DNA of 64,000 nucleotides from NCBI RefSeq assembly GCF_002236105.1, contig NZ_NIWU01000003.1, positions 640,001 to 704,000 of the forward strand, written 5' to 3'. Of this stretch, positions 1 to 10,510 are shown one piece after another (position 1 is the stretch's first letter; each line of letters starts with the position of its first letter). Source of the DNA: Pseudomonas umsongensis (lineage in GTDB: Bacteria > Pseudomonadota > Gammaproteobacteria > Pseudomonadales > Pseudomonadaceae). The notes under the pieces are model-generated. The model was not told the DNA's origin and ran no database searches. It was given only the letters and a program-made list of their open reading frames with translations. Position numbers and translations under genes: made by a program.

Positions 1-892
1 CCGAAGAGTTTTTTAAACCTTCATTAGTAATAAATTCTTCCGCGCAGCTAATGACATTGAAATCTACTAGGGATGTTGTTACCCACGGAATTGAGCCATT
101 CCAATACTCCGGTTTCGAACGCTCTGGCGTCCCCCCTGCCGACGTCTCGAAAATATCTCCAATCGTCTTTATCTCCCACTCTCCGGTTTTTTGAAATTCG
201 GGGAAACGAAGTCGGGGTCGGGTTTCGCCTTCGCGGAGGAACAACTGCTGCATCAGCGCTTGTTTATAGGTCTTGAGTGCATACACTTTGCGAGCTTGCG
301 CGGCGATCAGCTCGTCTAGTGAACTTAGGCAGGCAGCGATTTTTTGTTGCTCAGCGGGTGACGATACAGGCAGAGGCATTGCCATAAAGTCGTCGCTTGA
401 TATGGCCATCCTGTCGTGGCGTGCACCAGTGCTAGATGCGCGTCGCATGTAGGTATGCCAGCCGGTAGTCTTGAAAAAGTGCTCGTAAAATTCGTTCATG
501 TCGTCTTTGAATTTAAAGACTGTATACAGCGGGGACATTACTCCCGTGCCAATTTTATTCTTTGATATGGGGCCTACGGGCGCTGTTGAAGATGTGCGTG
601 GGTTGTAGACGTAGCTGCCAAGCTCAACAACAAAATAGCCCTCAAGCTTTCCTTGCGTTGCGATGTCCTTATCAAAAAAATCTCGCTGATCTACTACGCC
701 AAACTCAGCAGAGTTGGTCAGTACGCGATCAATCTGTTCGTCTCGATTTTTTTGTTTAGCTCGAATCGCCAAACGGTTTAGAGGTACAAAATGCCACCCC
801 GCCGCCTCCCGAAACTCCGGAAAGCGCAGCTTCGGCACTCGCGCTGGCGTGGTGTCATCCACCGCGCTGTTGGTTGTTGTTTCACTGCTCAT
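1..892 (-). CDS. hsdS: Type I restriction-modification specificity subunit HsdS (partial)
   Basis: This reading frame begins at an ATG at 892 and runs off the left edge, so about 297 N-terminal codons are visible. HsdS supplies DNA target recognition to the HsdM2S methylase and the HsdR2M2S restriction complex. The visible part contains a first target-recognition domain, then a conserved spacer with the typical phrase SPAEQQKIAACLSSLDELI and the following coiled coil KTYKQALMQQLF, then the start of a second recognition domain (TIGDIFETSAGGTP...). That is the usual two-half architecture. The start overlaps the end of hsdR by 11 bases, an arrangement that suggests translational coupling. The gene order along the minus strand is hsdR then hsdS; an hsdM would be expected further left but is not seen. 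Its base composition is more AT-rich than the neighbouring core genes, which fits horizontal transfer. Confidence 0.88.
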   Translation of the reverse strand, partial: MSSETTTNSAVDDTTPARVPKLRFPEFREAAGWHFVPLNRLAIRAKQKNRDEQIDRVLTNSAEFGVVDQRDFFDKDIATQGKLEGYFVVELGSYVYNPRTSSTAPVGPISKNKIGTGVMSPLYTVFKFKDDMNEFYEHFFKTTGWHTYMRRASSTGARHDRMAISSDDFMAMPLPVSSPAEQQKIAACLSSLDELIAAQARKVYALKTYKQALMQQLFLREGETRPRLRFPEFQKTGEWEIKTIGDIFETSAGGTPERSKPEYWNGSIPWVTTSLVDFNVISCAEEFITNEGLKNSS

Positions 893-3800
893 ACGCACTC
901 AGTCCTGAAATTTCGCGGCCTTGGGCGCGTTTTATAAGTAAGCCGTGCAGCTCTTTCATCAGCGCCAGTTCGGCCTGGGCGCGTGCTTTCCAACCGAGGT
1001 CGAGTGGCGCCATCAGGTCATTGAGCTGTTCGCCGTCGAAGATCATGCGTTGCAGAATGCCATCCACAAAGTCTTGCAAGGCGGCTGGGGCCAGCTGGTG
1101 TTTGTTTGCAATATCAGCGAGTTCGGCGGCGTCTTTGTGTTGCTTGAAGCGTCTATAGCCGTCACGGATCGCGGTTTCGCTCAGGCCCTCGCCGGCCCTG
1201 AGCGTGGCGATATAGGCTGCAATGTCGTCGCGCTCGTTCATAAACTTGGCATCGGCTTGGATCAAGCCAATAAGCTGATCGCGACTCATCTTTTGCTTGC
1301 TGGGTTCTTGCTGCGAGAAGCGCGACATCAGCCCTACGATGTAGTCATAGTCAATAATGGCAGAAGCGAAGAGCACGAACTCGAAATCGAGTTGATCCAC
1401 TGCGTCGGTTTTGCCATCCGCGTTTTTACCGCTCTTACCTTGTTGGGCTTTGAGGCGCTGGGCCGTTTCCAGATAAGCACCGCGAAAGCCCAGCAGGCTT
1501 TCCTTGGGCAGAATCTGTTCAATGGCGGCGGTGTTGTCTTCGGTGAGGTCGGTGTATTGGTCGAGCTGGGTTTTGAGGCGCTGCACTTCCTTGAAGTGGC
1601 TGATAAAAGCGGCACGGGCATCGTCGCCTTTCAGGTTATGCACGGCCTCCGGTGCGCAGGCCACGCCTTGTGATTGCATAAAATCATCTAGATTTTGTAC
1701 GGCAGCCTGTAGTTTTTCAATCACCACGGGGGCTTTGTCCACCAGCCAAATTTCGCGGGCCTGTGGGCCGGAATTTTCACCAGAAAATAGGCTGACGGCT
1801 GCATCCACGGCGTCTTGCTGATGGCGGAAGTCGAGGATATTGCCGAACGGTTTTATCCCAGTAGGGCCCTTGTCTGGTGCCTGAGCACAACTGAGCACAC
1901 GGTTGGTACGCGAGAAGGCCTGGATCAAACCGTGGTACTTGAGGTTTTTATCCACGTAGAGGGTGTTCAGGTATTTGGAGTCGAATCCGGTTAGCAGCAT
2001 ATCGACCACGATGGTGATGTCGATTTTCTGCGCATGCGGGTGGTCGGCATTTGGCCATTGTTGGTCTTTAATACGCTTTTGCACATCTTGGTAGTAGAGG
2101 TCGAACTCGCTGATGCCGTGGTTGGTGCCGTAGCAGCTGTTGTAGTCGGCCAAGATGGATTTCAGCGCCGCTTTTTTGCCTTCTGGATCTTCTTCGTTGT
2201 CCTGCTTTTCTTGCGGCAGGTCTTCCTGAATTTGTTTGACGTCCGCATTGCCTTCGGCAGGCGGCGAGAATACGCATGCAATATTCAGCGACTGGTAGTC
2301 AGAGTCGGCCAGTTGTTTGGCGTGTTGCAGTTCGGCAAACAGGCTATGGTATTCGATGGCGTCGTTGATGCTGGCTGTCGCCAAAATGGCATTGAAACGG
2401 CGCTGCGCGGTGGCCATGTCGTGTTTGGCGAGAATGGCTTCTACCACGGCTCGCTTGGCTAAGCCTTCCCCAGGCTTGGGTGTTTTCTTGCCTTCTGGTT
2501 TGAAGTAATCGATATGGAAGCGCAGCACGTTGGCGTCTTCAATCGCGTGGGTAATGGTGTAAGCGTGTAGCTGCTTTTGGAACAGCTCATCCGTGGTTTG
2601 GTAAGACGCCTGCTGGTCTTCCACTTTTACCCGTGAGGCGTTCTCTTCAAAAATGGGCGTGCCGGTAAAGCCAAACAGCTGGGCCTTGGGGAAGAATTCT
2701 TTGATGGCTTTGTGGTTATCCCCAAACTGGGAGCGGTGGCATTCATCGAAGATAAACACAATGCGTTTGTCGCGCAGTGGGGCCAACAGCTCTTTGTAGG
2801 TGGGCTGGTCGTTGCGTTGGCGCTGCTTGTTGCGTTTGCTGCTTTCATCCAGGGCGAGGCCGAGCTTCTGGATGGTGGTGACGATGACTTTATCGGCGTA
2901 GTCCTCGGACAGCAGCCTACGCACCAGTGCAGCGGTGTTAGTGTTTTCTTCGACGCAGCCTTCCTGGAACTTGTTGAATTCCTCACGGGTTTGGCGGTCG
3001 AGGTCTTTGCGGTCCACCACAAAGAGGCATTTCTCGATCTCCGGGTTGTCCTTGAGCAAGGTGGACGCTTTGAAAGATGTGAGTGTTTTGCCGCTACCGG
3101 TGGTGTGCCAGATATAGCCGTTGCCACAGTTTTGTTCGATGCAGTCGACAATGGCTTTGACGGCATAGACCTGATACGGGCGCATCATCATGAGCTTCTG
3201 CTCGCTCGCTATCAGCACCATGTAGCGGCTGATTGTTTGGCCAAGCGTGCATTTGACGAGGAAGGTCTCGGCGAAGCGGTCGAGGTAGGTAATCTTTTTA
3301 TTCGCCTCGTCAGCAAACTGATAGATGGGCAGGAATCGCTCATCGGCGTTGAACGAGAAGTGACGGGCGTTATTGTTGGCAAAGTAGTAAGTGTTGTCGC
3401 GGTTGCTGACGATGAACATCTGCAGGAAGCAAAGCAAGGTTTTGGTGTAGCCGTTGCCGGGGTCGTTTTTGTATTCGACGATTTGTTCCATGGCGCGGCG
3501 GGGATTAATACCCAGCGTTTTCAACTCAACTTGAACGCACGGCACACCGTTGATGAGGATGAGCACATCGAAACGGTGGTGGCTGTTGTCGGTATTGATG
3601 CGGAGCTGATTGACCACCTCGAAGGTGTTTTTGCACCAGTCTTTGATATTGACCAGTGTGTAGTTCAGCGGCGTGCCGTCTTCGCGGGTGAAGGCGTTAC
3701 GCTCGCGCAGGGTACGCGCCGCAGCAAACACATCAGGGGTAACGATCTCGTCGAGCAGGCGAGAAAATTCGCCATCAGTGAGGCAAACGCGGTTGAGGGC

Positions 3801-3920
3801 ATCGAATTTCTCGCGAAAGTTGCGCTCTAGCGAGGCGCGGTCTCTGATGTCTGGGCGGTAGCTGTATTTGAGCTCAATCAGCTTGTCGATAAAGCCCTGT
3901 TCGATTATTTGCTCACTCAT
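882..3920 (-). CDS. hsdR: Type I restriction endonuclease subunit HsdR
   Basis: HsdR is the ATP-driven translocase and nuclease of a type I restriction system. With the start at 3920 the protein is 1012 residues. The nuclease site is visible as D118 with E132-L-K134 (pattern D...ExK). The helicase motor follows: Walker A TTGSGKT at 273-279, DECH at about 392-395, and motif III GFTGTPIF near 417-424. The sequence resembles the EcoR124-like branch in style, which I judge by eye only. I chose the second in-frame ATG (MSEQIIEQGF) because the protein family begins this way; an ATG at 3962 would add 14 unconserved residues. No frameshift or stop interrupts the frame, so the subunit looks intact. 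Confidence 0.93.
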   Translation of the reverse strand: MSEQIIEQGFIDKLIELKYSYRPDIRDRASLERNFREKFDALNRVCLTDGEFSRLLDEIVTPDVFAAARTLRERNAFTREDGTPLNYTLVNIKDWCKNTFEVVNQLRINTDNSHHRFDVLILINGVPCVQVELKTLGINPRRAMEQIVEYKNDPGNGYTKTLLCFLQMFIVSNRDNTYYFANNNARHFSFNADERFLPIYQFADEANKKITYLDRFAETFLVKCTLGQTISRYMVLIASEQKLMMMRPYQVYAVKAIVDCIEQNCGNGYIWHTTGSGKTLTSFKASTLLKDNPEIEKCLFVVDRKDLDRQTREEFNKFQEGCVEENTNTAALVRRLLSEDYADKVIVTTIQKLGLALDESSKRNKQRQRNDQPTYKELLAPLRDKRIVFIFDECHRSQFGDNHKAIKEFFPKAQLFGFTGTPIFEENASRVKVEDQQASYQTTDELFQKQLHAYTITHAIEDANVLRFHIDYFKPEGKKTPKPGEGLAKRAVVEAILAKHDMATAQRRFNAILATASINDAIEYHSLFAELQHAKQLADSDYQSLNIACVFSPPAEGNADVKQIQEDLPQEKQDNEEDPEGKKAALKSILADYNSCYGTNHGISEFDLYYQDVQKRIKDQQWPNADHPHAQKIDITIVVDMLLTGFDSKYLNTLYVDKNLKYHGLIQAFSRTNRVLSCAQAPDKGPTGIKPFGNILDFRHQQDAVDAAVSLFSGENSGPQAREIWLVDKAPVVIEKLQAAVQNLDDFMQSQGVACAPEAVHNLKGDDARAAFISHFKEVQRLKTQLDQYTDLTEDNTAAIEQILPKESLLGFRGAYLETAQRLKAQQGKSGKNADGKTDAVDQLDFEFVLFASAIIDYDYIVGLMSRFSQQEPSKQKMSRDQLIGLIQADAKFMNERDDIAAYIATLRAGEGLSETAIRDGYRRFKQHKDAAELADIANKHQLAPAALQDFVDGILQRMIFDGEQLNDLMAPLDLGWKARAQAELALMKELHGLLIKRAQGREISGLSAYEQ

Positions 3921-3962
3921 TGATGATGCTCTGCGATCTTCATATGGCCCGTAGTAAAACAT

Positions 3963-4591
3963 GACTATTGTGAATCGCCACGTGTTAGCTGGAAAAGGTC
4001 TGCGTTCGTAGTTCTTAGGATTAATCGAGCTGCGCGATACCCATCATTTCTTTTTGCGGTTGCCGCGATTGCTGCCGATGGGACTCGCTGTGCTCAGTAC
4101 ATCCTACGGCGTACGTTTACCCCAAGCCCTGCTCACGCTGCGTTTTGATGCTGAATCCCTTGGCGCTCGGCCAGGGCTGTGTGGCATTTGTCCTAGTCGC
4201 CGTCGATTAGCCCTAACAGGGGGGGGTATCGCGACTCAGGCAGTGATTAAGCACATCTTTGTTGCGGGCGGCGACTGTCCAATCCTGGCCGGTTGCTGTC
4301 AGTCGTGACTGGAAGAAATTTGGCAGCTATTGCTACCTGAGTCGCCCGCCACCATCGATTCAGTCCAGGCCGTGCCGGTCTATCCGCCCGCTGAACGTGT
4401 CGGCGCGACGGTGAATGGGCCGACGGAGGCGGTAAAGCAGCTGGGGCGTTATCTGTTTGTTGCTATGGGCAATATTTGCCGACAAATGCGCTAGCCGCAG
4501 GTCCGATTTGATCGCGCAAGACCATCCGGCCAGGCCCTTGAGATGGGATTTTTACGCTGAATGCTTACAAAGTGCTTACAAAAGCGTCACA
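3963..4591. other. Gene-poor stretch at island/tRNA junction
   Basis: About 630 bases separate hsdR from the terminator of the tRNA gene. I see no intact gene. One plus-strand frame stays mostly open from 4054 to about 4494 but carries a TGA at 4306-4308 (listed separately). A run of seven or more G lies near 4219-4227. The stretch nearest the tRNA (about 4565-4590) contains the direct repeat TGCTTACAAAGTGCTTACAAA. Variable, decayed DNA next to the 3' end of a tRNA gene is typical of the junction of an integrated element, but no integrase and no second att copy are visible here. Confidence 0.5.
4054..4494 (+). pseudogene. Possible decayed coding remnant with internal stop
   Basis: A single plus-strand frame reads from an ATG at 4054 to an end near 4494 with one in-frame TGA at 4306-4308. 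The second half reads like coding sequence (LEEIWQLLLPESPATIDSVQ and onward to ...GNICRQMR). I cannot assign a family. It could be the relic of an island gene cut short by a stop, or a chance open frame. There is no clear ribosome binding site in front of the ATG. The evidence is only frame openness and amino-acid texture. Confidence 0.3.
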
Positions 4592-4622
4592 AACAAAAAA
4601 GGCCAACCGTAATGGTTGACCT
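4592..4622 (-). terminator. Rho-independent terminator of tRNA-Ile2
   Basis: Read on the minus strand, a 9-bp stem (AGGTCAACC / GGTTGGCCT, with one U-G pair in RNA) and a 5-base loop are followed by a run of T (TTTTTTG). It lies 17 bases after the CCA end of the tRNA gene. On the plus strand the same stem has a C-A mismatch, so it favours minus-strand transcripts. Confidence 0.75.
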
Positions 4623-4638
4623 AACTTGTTGATTTAAT

Positions 4639-4715
4639 TGGTGGGCCCACACGGACTTGAACCGTGGACCAAAGGATTATGAGTCCTCTGCTCTAACCAA
4701 CTGAGCTATAGGCCC
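4639..4715 (-). tRNA. tRNA-Ile2, anticodon CAT (lysidine-modified)
   Basis: A 77-base cloverleaf with encoded CCA. The acceptor stem pairs GGGCCTA with TGGGCCC, the D arm is GCTC...GAGC, the anticodon stem-loop is GAGGA-CTCATAA-TCCTT, and the T arm is CACGG-TTCAAGT-CCGTG. The anticodon is CAT. The body matches the minor isoleucine tRNA that reads AUA after TilS converts the wobble C to lysidine, not the initiator (no C1-A72 mismatch and no GGG/CCC anticodon-stem pairs). The distinction from elongator tRNA-Met is made from remembered sequences; automatic tools often label this tRNA as Met. Its 3' end borders the variable segment that carries hsdRS. Confidence 0.85.
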
Positions 4716-4728
4716 CATTGGTCGCGGA

Positions 4729-7700
4729 TTATAGCGATGGTTTCGCGGCTGTGCTATCCGAAAAATCCATTACTGCTGTACGAAGAAACGTCGCGGCGAA
4801 TTCGTCAGGGGGCAGGGGCAGGCTGACGATGTAGCCTTGGATCTGCTCACAGCCTTCGGCAGCCAGGAATTGCTGCTGCGCCTGGGTTTCGACGCCTTCG
4901 GCGATGACCGTGAATTGCATGCTTCGACCGAGCGCGATAATGGCGCGCACGATAGCGGCGTCGTGGGGGTCGTCCGGCAAGCCGCGGACGAAGGACTGGT
5001 CGATCTTGAGTATGTCCAGCGGCAGGCGCTTGAGGTAACTCAGCGAGGAGTACCCGGTGCCGAAGTCGTCGATCGCCAATTGCACACCCAGATGCTTGAG
5101 TTGGTGCAGCACGGCGAGCGCTTCTTCGGCCTGGCTCATGATGAAGTTTTCGGTGATCTCCAGTTGCAGGCAACCGGGATTGAGGCGGTTGTCCTTGAGC
5201 AGTTGTTCGATTCGCCCCAAAAGATTCGGTTGGCGCAGCTGGGCACCGGCGAGGTTGACCGACAGTGGGCCGAGGCCTTCGTACATCTGGTTCCATTCGA
5301 ACATCTGCCGGCAGGCGGTCTCGAGTACCCAGTCGCCTATCTGCAGGATCATGCCGTTTTCTTCGGCAAGTGAGATGAAGTGTTCGGGCGGCACTTCGCC
5401 GAAGGTCGGATGACGCCAGCGAATCAGCGCTTCGGCCCCCACCAGGCGATAGTCGTCGAGGCTGATCTTGGGTTGGTAGCACAGGTGCAGTTCATTGCGC
5501 TCGATGGCGCGTCGCAGTTCGTGCTCCAGCGCCACACGCTCGCTGGCTTGAGCGGTGAGGTCGCAGGTATAGCTTTCTACGCGGTTACGGCCTTTGGCCT
5601 TGGAGCGGTACATCGCTGCGTCGGCGTTTTTGATCAGCGTGGCTACGTCACTGCCATCCTTGGGGTAGAGGCTGGTGCCGATGCTGGAGCTGATGAAAAA
5701 CTCATGCTCACCCGCCTGGAACGGCGCGGTAAAGCAATTGAGCAGCTTGGTGGCGATGTTGTCGGCGTCGCTGGGTTGCTGCAGGCCCGGGAGCAGGATG
5801 ATGAATTCGTCGCCGCCCAGGCGCGCGACAGTGTCGATGTCTCGCAACTGCTCCTTGAGACGCACGGCAATCCCCTTGAGCAAAAGATCGCCGACCGGGT
5901 GACCGAGGCTGTCATTGATGTGTTTGAAACGGTCCAGATCCAGGAACAGCACTGCGCCCTGACCGCCGTTTTCCTTCTGGTGATTCAGCGCGTTGAGCAG
6001 GCGACTTTCGAACAACGTGCGGTTTGGCAGACCGGTCAGCGGGTCGTGGTGAGCCTGGTAGTCCAGTTTGGCCTGGGCGTGCTTGAGGCTGGAGATGTCG
6101 GCGAACACAGCCACGAAGTGCGTGATGAAGTTGTTACGATTTCGTACGGCGCTAATGGTCAACCAGCTGGGATAGAGTTCGCCATTTTTGCGTCGGTTGG
6201 AAATCTCGCCTTGCCAATGACCTTCGTCGGTCAGTTGATGCCACATGGCCGCGTAGAACGCACTGTCATGCAGGCCCGAGGCAAGCAGGCGCGGGGTGTG
6301 CCCCAGTGCTTCGCTTTCGCTGTAGCCGGTGATTTCGGTAAAGGCGCGGTTGACCGCACTGATGTGCTGCTGGGTATCGGTGATCAACACGCCCTCTGCG
6401 GTGCTCTCGAATACCGTCGCGGCCTGCTGCAGTTTTTCCTGCATCAGGTGGCGTTCGGTGATGTCCCGGGCGATGGTCAGCATGCAGTCGTCGTCACCGA
6501 TCGGTAGCGGACGGCTGGAGACTTCGCAGAGGCGGATCTGCCCATCGCTGCGGCGGATATGGCAGCTGAAATCGCGGACGAAACCATCCCGGTGCAACAG
6601 GTCGAGCATTTGTTTGCGCTCGTTGAGGTTGACCCAGATCCCCAGGTCAAGGGCTGAGCGATCCACCGACATCGCGCTGTTGAAGCCGGTAATGCGGCTG
6701 AACCCCTCGTTGACCTCCAACAGCAGGCCATCGCTCTGGCGCGACAGCAGCAAGCCGTCGGGGGAGGCGTGGAAGGCCTTGGCGAACTTTTCTTCGGAGG
6801 TTTGCAGTTGTTGCTGGGTTTCCTTGAGCTGGGTGATGTCTCGCACCACGACGACCAGCGCCGGGGTGGTATCGAGGTCGAAGGGCTCGGCCGAGATCAG
6901 GCCGGTGAACACCTGGCCATTGCTGCGACGAAAGGGCATCTCCAGGTTTCGAATGCTGCCGGCCTGCAAGCGCTGCAGCAGCCCGGGCCCGACACCCGGA
7001 ATACCCCAGATGTTCAAGTCGGTGGCAGTCTGGCCGATTACGTCTTCGGCCTTTAGGCCGATCTGTTCTTCGAACGCATCGTTGACCTCCAGCAGGCAAC
7101 CGTCACTCAGGCGTGCGATCACCAGGATGTCTGGGCACTGCTGGAACACCGAGGCAAACTTCTGTTCAGACAAGCGCAGTGCTTCTTCGGTGCGTTTGGT
7201 CTCGCTGATGTCGATCATCAAGCCGCGCATCACCGGCTCATGACCGTGTTCGATCAGGCTGACGATGTCGCGGACCCAGATGCAACGACCGTCAGCGGTG
7301 ATGACCCGGTAATCGAGAGTGTGGTCACGCCCGGCCAACACTTCGTGGTCGCAGAAACTCTGCGCGCGGGTGAGGTCGGCGGGGTGGATGATGTTGCGCC
7401 AGAAGCCTGGGATCAGCCAATGCGACAAGGGGTAACCGAGCAGGTCTTCGGCGTGGGGCGACACGTAGCTGTAGGTGAAGTCGCTCATCCGCGCTTCCCA
7501 GGCGATGGCCGAAAGGCTTTCCACCAGCCCGCGGTAGTGGTATTCGCTGCTGCGCAGTTCCTGCTCCAGGTTGACCCTGCGGGCGATTTCCGAGCTCAAG
7601 CGGCGGTTGACGCGGATCACGGCGGCGAGCACGGCGATCAGTAAAAGTAGCCCAGGCAAGCCGTAGACCAATAGATCGGACCAGAATGTTCGATGATCCA

Positions 7701-8475
7701 GTACGTTGCCGACCCAATGTTCCTGGATCGAACTGATTTCAGCAGGTGTCATGTCGGCGAGGACTTTATCCAGAATGCCGACCAGCATTTTGTTGTCACG
7801 GGGTACACCCATTGCCAACTGGTAGCGGTAGGGGGTTTCGCCGCTGACGTACAGCCCGTCGAGTTTGAGCTGGCGCAGACTCCAGACGCTGGAAGCGAGA
7901 TCGCCTACCACGGCGTCTACTTCATCGGTAGCCAGCGCCTGTAAAGCGGAGCTGACATTGGGCATCGCCACCAGGTTCAAATCGGGATGGTGGGTGCGCA
8001 ACAGTTCGTGAGGTGCGTAGTTTTCCACTACGGCGATTTTTAGCCCGTACAGGTCTTTGAGTTTGCGCGGTTGGGCGCCTCCGACGTGCGCCAGGATGAC
8101 GATCGGGAAGTCCAGGTAGGGACGGGTGAATGACAGGTAGGCCTGGCGTTCCGGGGTCGACATGATGCCCGGCAAAAGGTCCAGCTTGCCTTGCTTGGCC
8201 TGGTCCAGTACTACCGTCCAGCTCACGGGCTCAATGGGCGTGAGCTTGATGGCCAGCCGCTGGCGAATACGGTCGATATAGTCTGCAGCAAGGCCCTGGT
8301 AACGCCCCTGGTCGTCGCGAAACTCAAAGGGCGGCCAGGATGCATCGACACCCAGGCGCAGGTCCGGATGGGCCGCCAGCCAGCTACGTTCTTCGTCAGT
8401 GAGAGTCAGCGCGCCAGCCGTTGCGGTCCAGGTCATCAGCGACAGCAAAAAACACACGGTCGGCAGTCTGGGCAT
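4729..8475 (-). CDS. rmcA: RmcA-type dual c-di-GMP enzyme: SBP sensor, PAS domains, GGDEF, EAL
   Basis: A 1248-residue membrane protein expected to adjust c-di-GMP. In order: signal peptide (about 1-22), a periplasmic amino-acid-binding-type domain (about 25-255, with PPFEFRDDQGRYQGL), one membrane helix (about 267-289), four PAS repeats (about 315-810), GGDEF and EAL. The cyclase motif is an intact GGDEF preceded by RDID, which fits the RxxD product-inhibition site five residues upstream. The EAL part keeps EALIRW, a DDFGTGYSSL loop and KIDQSF, so both activities could be functional. The architecture, length and position beside rpoD match P. aeruginosa RmcA, a redox/phenazine-responsive regulator that mainly degrades c-di-GMP. 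I placed the start at 8475 because it is followed directly by the signal peptide; an upstream in-frame ATG would bury it. Confidence 0.88.
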   Translation of the reverse strand: MPRLPTVCFLLSLMTWTATAGALTLTDEERSWLAAHPDLRLGVDASWPPFEFRDDQGRYQGLAADYIDRIRQRLAIKLTPIEPVSWTVVLDQAKQGKLDLLPGIMSTPERQAYLSFTRPYLDFPIVILAHVGGAQPRKLKDLYGLKIAVVENYAPHELLRTHHPDLNLVAMPNVSSALQALATDEVDAVVGDLASSVWSLRQLKLDGLYVSGETPYRYQLAMGVPRDNKMLVGILDKVLADMTPAEISSIQEHWVGNVLDHRTFWSDLLVYGLPGLLLLIAVLAAVIRVNRRLSSEIARRVNLEQELRSSEYHYRGLVESLSAIAWEARMSDFTYSYVSPHAEDLLGYPLSHWLIPGFWRNIIHPADLTRAQSFCDHEVLAGRDHTLDYRVITADGRCIWVRDIVSLIEHGHEPVMRGLMIDISETKRTEEALRLSEQKFASVFQQCPDILVIARLSDGCLLEVNDAFEEQIGLKAEDVIGQTATDLNIWGIPGVGPGLLQRLQAGSIRNLEMPFRRSNGQVFTGLISAEPFDLDTTPALVVVVRDITQLKETQQQLQTSEEKFAKAFHASPDGLLLSRQSDGLLLEVNEGFSRITGFNSAMSVDRSALDLGIWVNLNERKQMLDLLHRDGFVRDFSCHIRRSDGQIRLCEVSSRPLPIGDDDCMLTIARDITERHLMQEKLQQAATVFESTAEGVLITDTQQHISAVNRAFTEITGYSESEALGHTPRLLASGLHDSAFYAAMWHQLTDEGHWQGEISNRRKNGELYPSWLTISAVRNRNNFITHFVAVFADISSLKHAQAKLDYQAHHDPLTGLPNRTLFESRLLNALNHQKENGGQGAVLFLDLDRFKHINDSLGHPVGDLLLKGIAVRLKEQLRDIDTVARLGGDEFIILLPGLQQPSDADNIATKLLNCFTAPFQAGEHEFFISSSIGTSLYPKDGSDVATLIKNADAAMYRSKAKGRNRVESYTCDLTAQASERVALEHELRRAIERNELHLCYQPKISLDDYRLVGAEALIRWRHPTFGEVPPEHFISLAEENGMILQIGDWVLETACRQMFEWNQMYEGLGPLSVNLAGAQLRQPNLLGRIEQLLKDNRLNPGCLQLEITENFIMSQAEEALAVLHQLKHLGVQLAIDDFGTGYSSLSYLKRLPLDILKIDQSFVRGLPDDPHDAAIVRAIIALGRSMQFTVIAEGVETQAQQQFLAAEGCEQIQGYIVSLPLPPDEFAATFLRTAVMDFSDSTAAKPSL

Positions 8476-8560
8476 AACGGTCTCGTTATGGCTCGGGGAA
8501 TGTTTCGAGTGTAGACGGGCAAATTGGCGGGTGGGGTGGAGCGGGGGAATTATCTGCAAA

Positions 8561-8589
8561 AACAAAACCCCCGGCCTGGGCCGGGGGTT
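8561..8589 (-). terminator. Terminator of rpsU-dnaG-rpoD operon
   Basis: The inverted repeat ACCCCCGGCC / GGCCGGGGGT starts seven bases after the rpoD stop. On the minus strand it is followed by TTTTGTTTTTG. This is a strong rho-independent terminator at the end of the macromolecular synthesis operon. Confidence 0.88.
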
Positions 8590-8595
8590 CTGGTA

Positions 8596-10443
<1,848 letters not shown>

Positions 10444-10510
10444 AACACCCTATCCACTGAAGGTCTTGGCGGGCAAAAAACAAGCCGAGGATTATACCTG
10501 AGCTATGACC

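Noticed and set aside
2712..3830. Open frame antisense to hsdR
   Set aside because: Shadow of the hsdR coding strand; no family features and no ribosome binding site.
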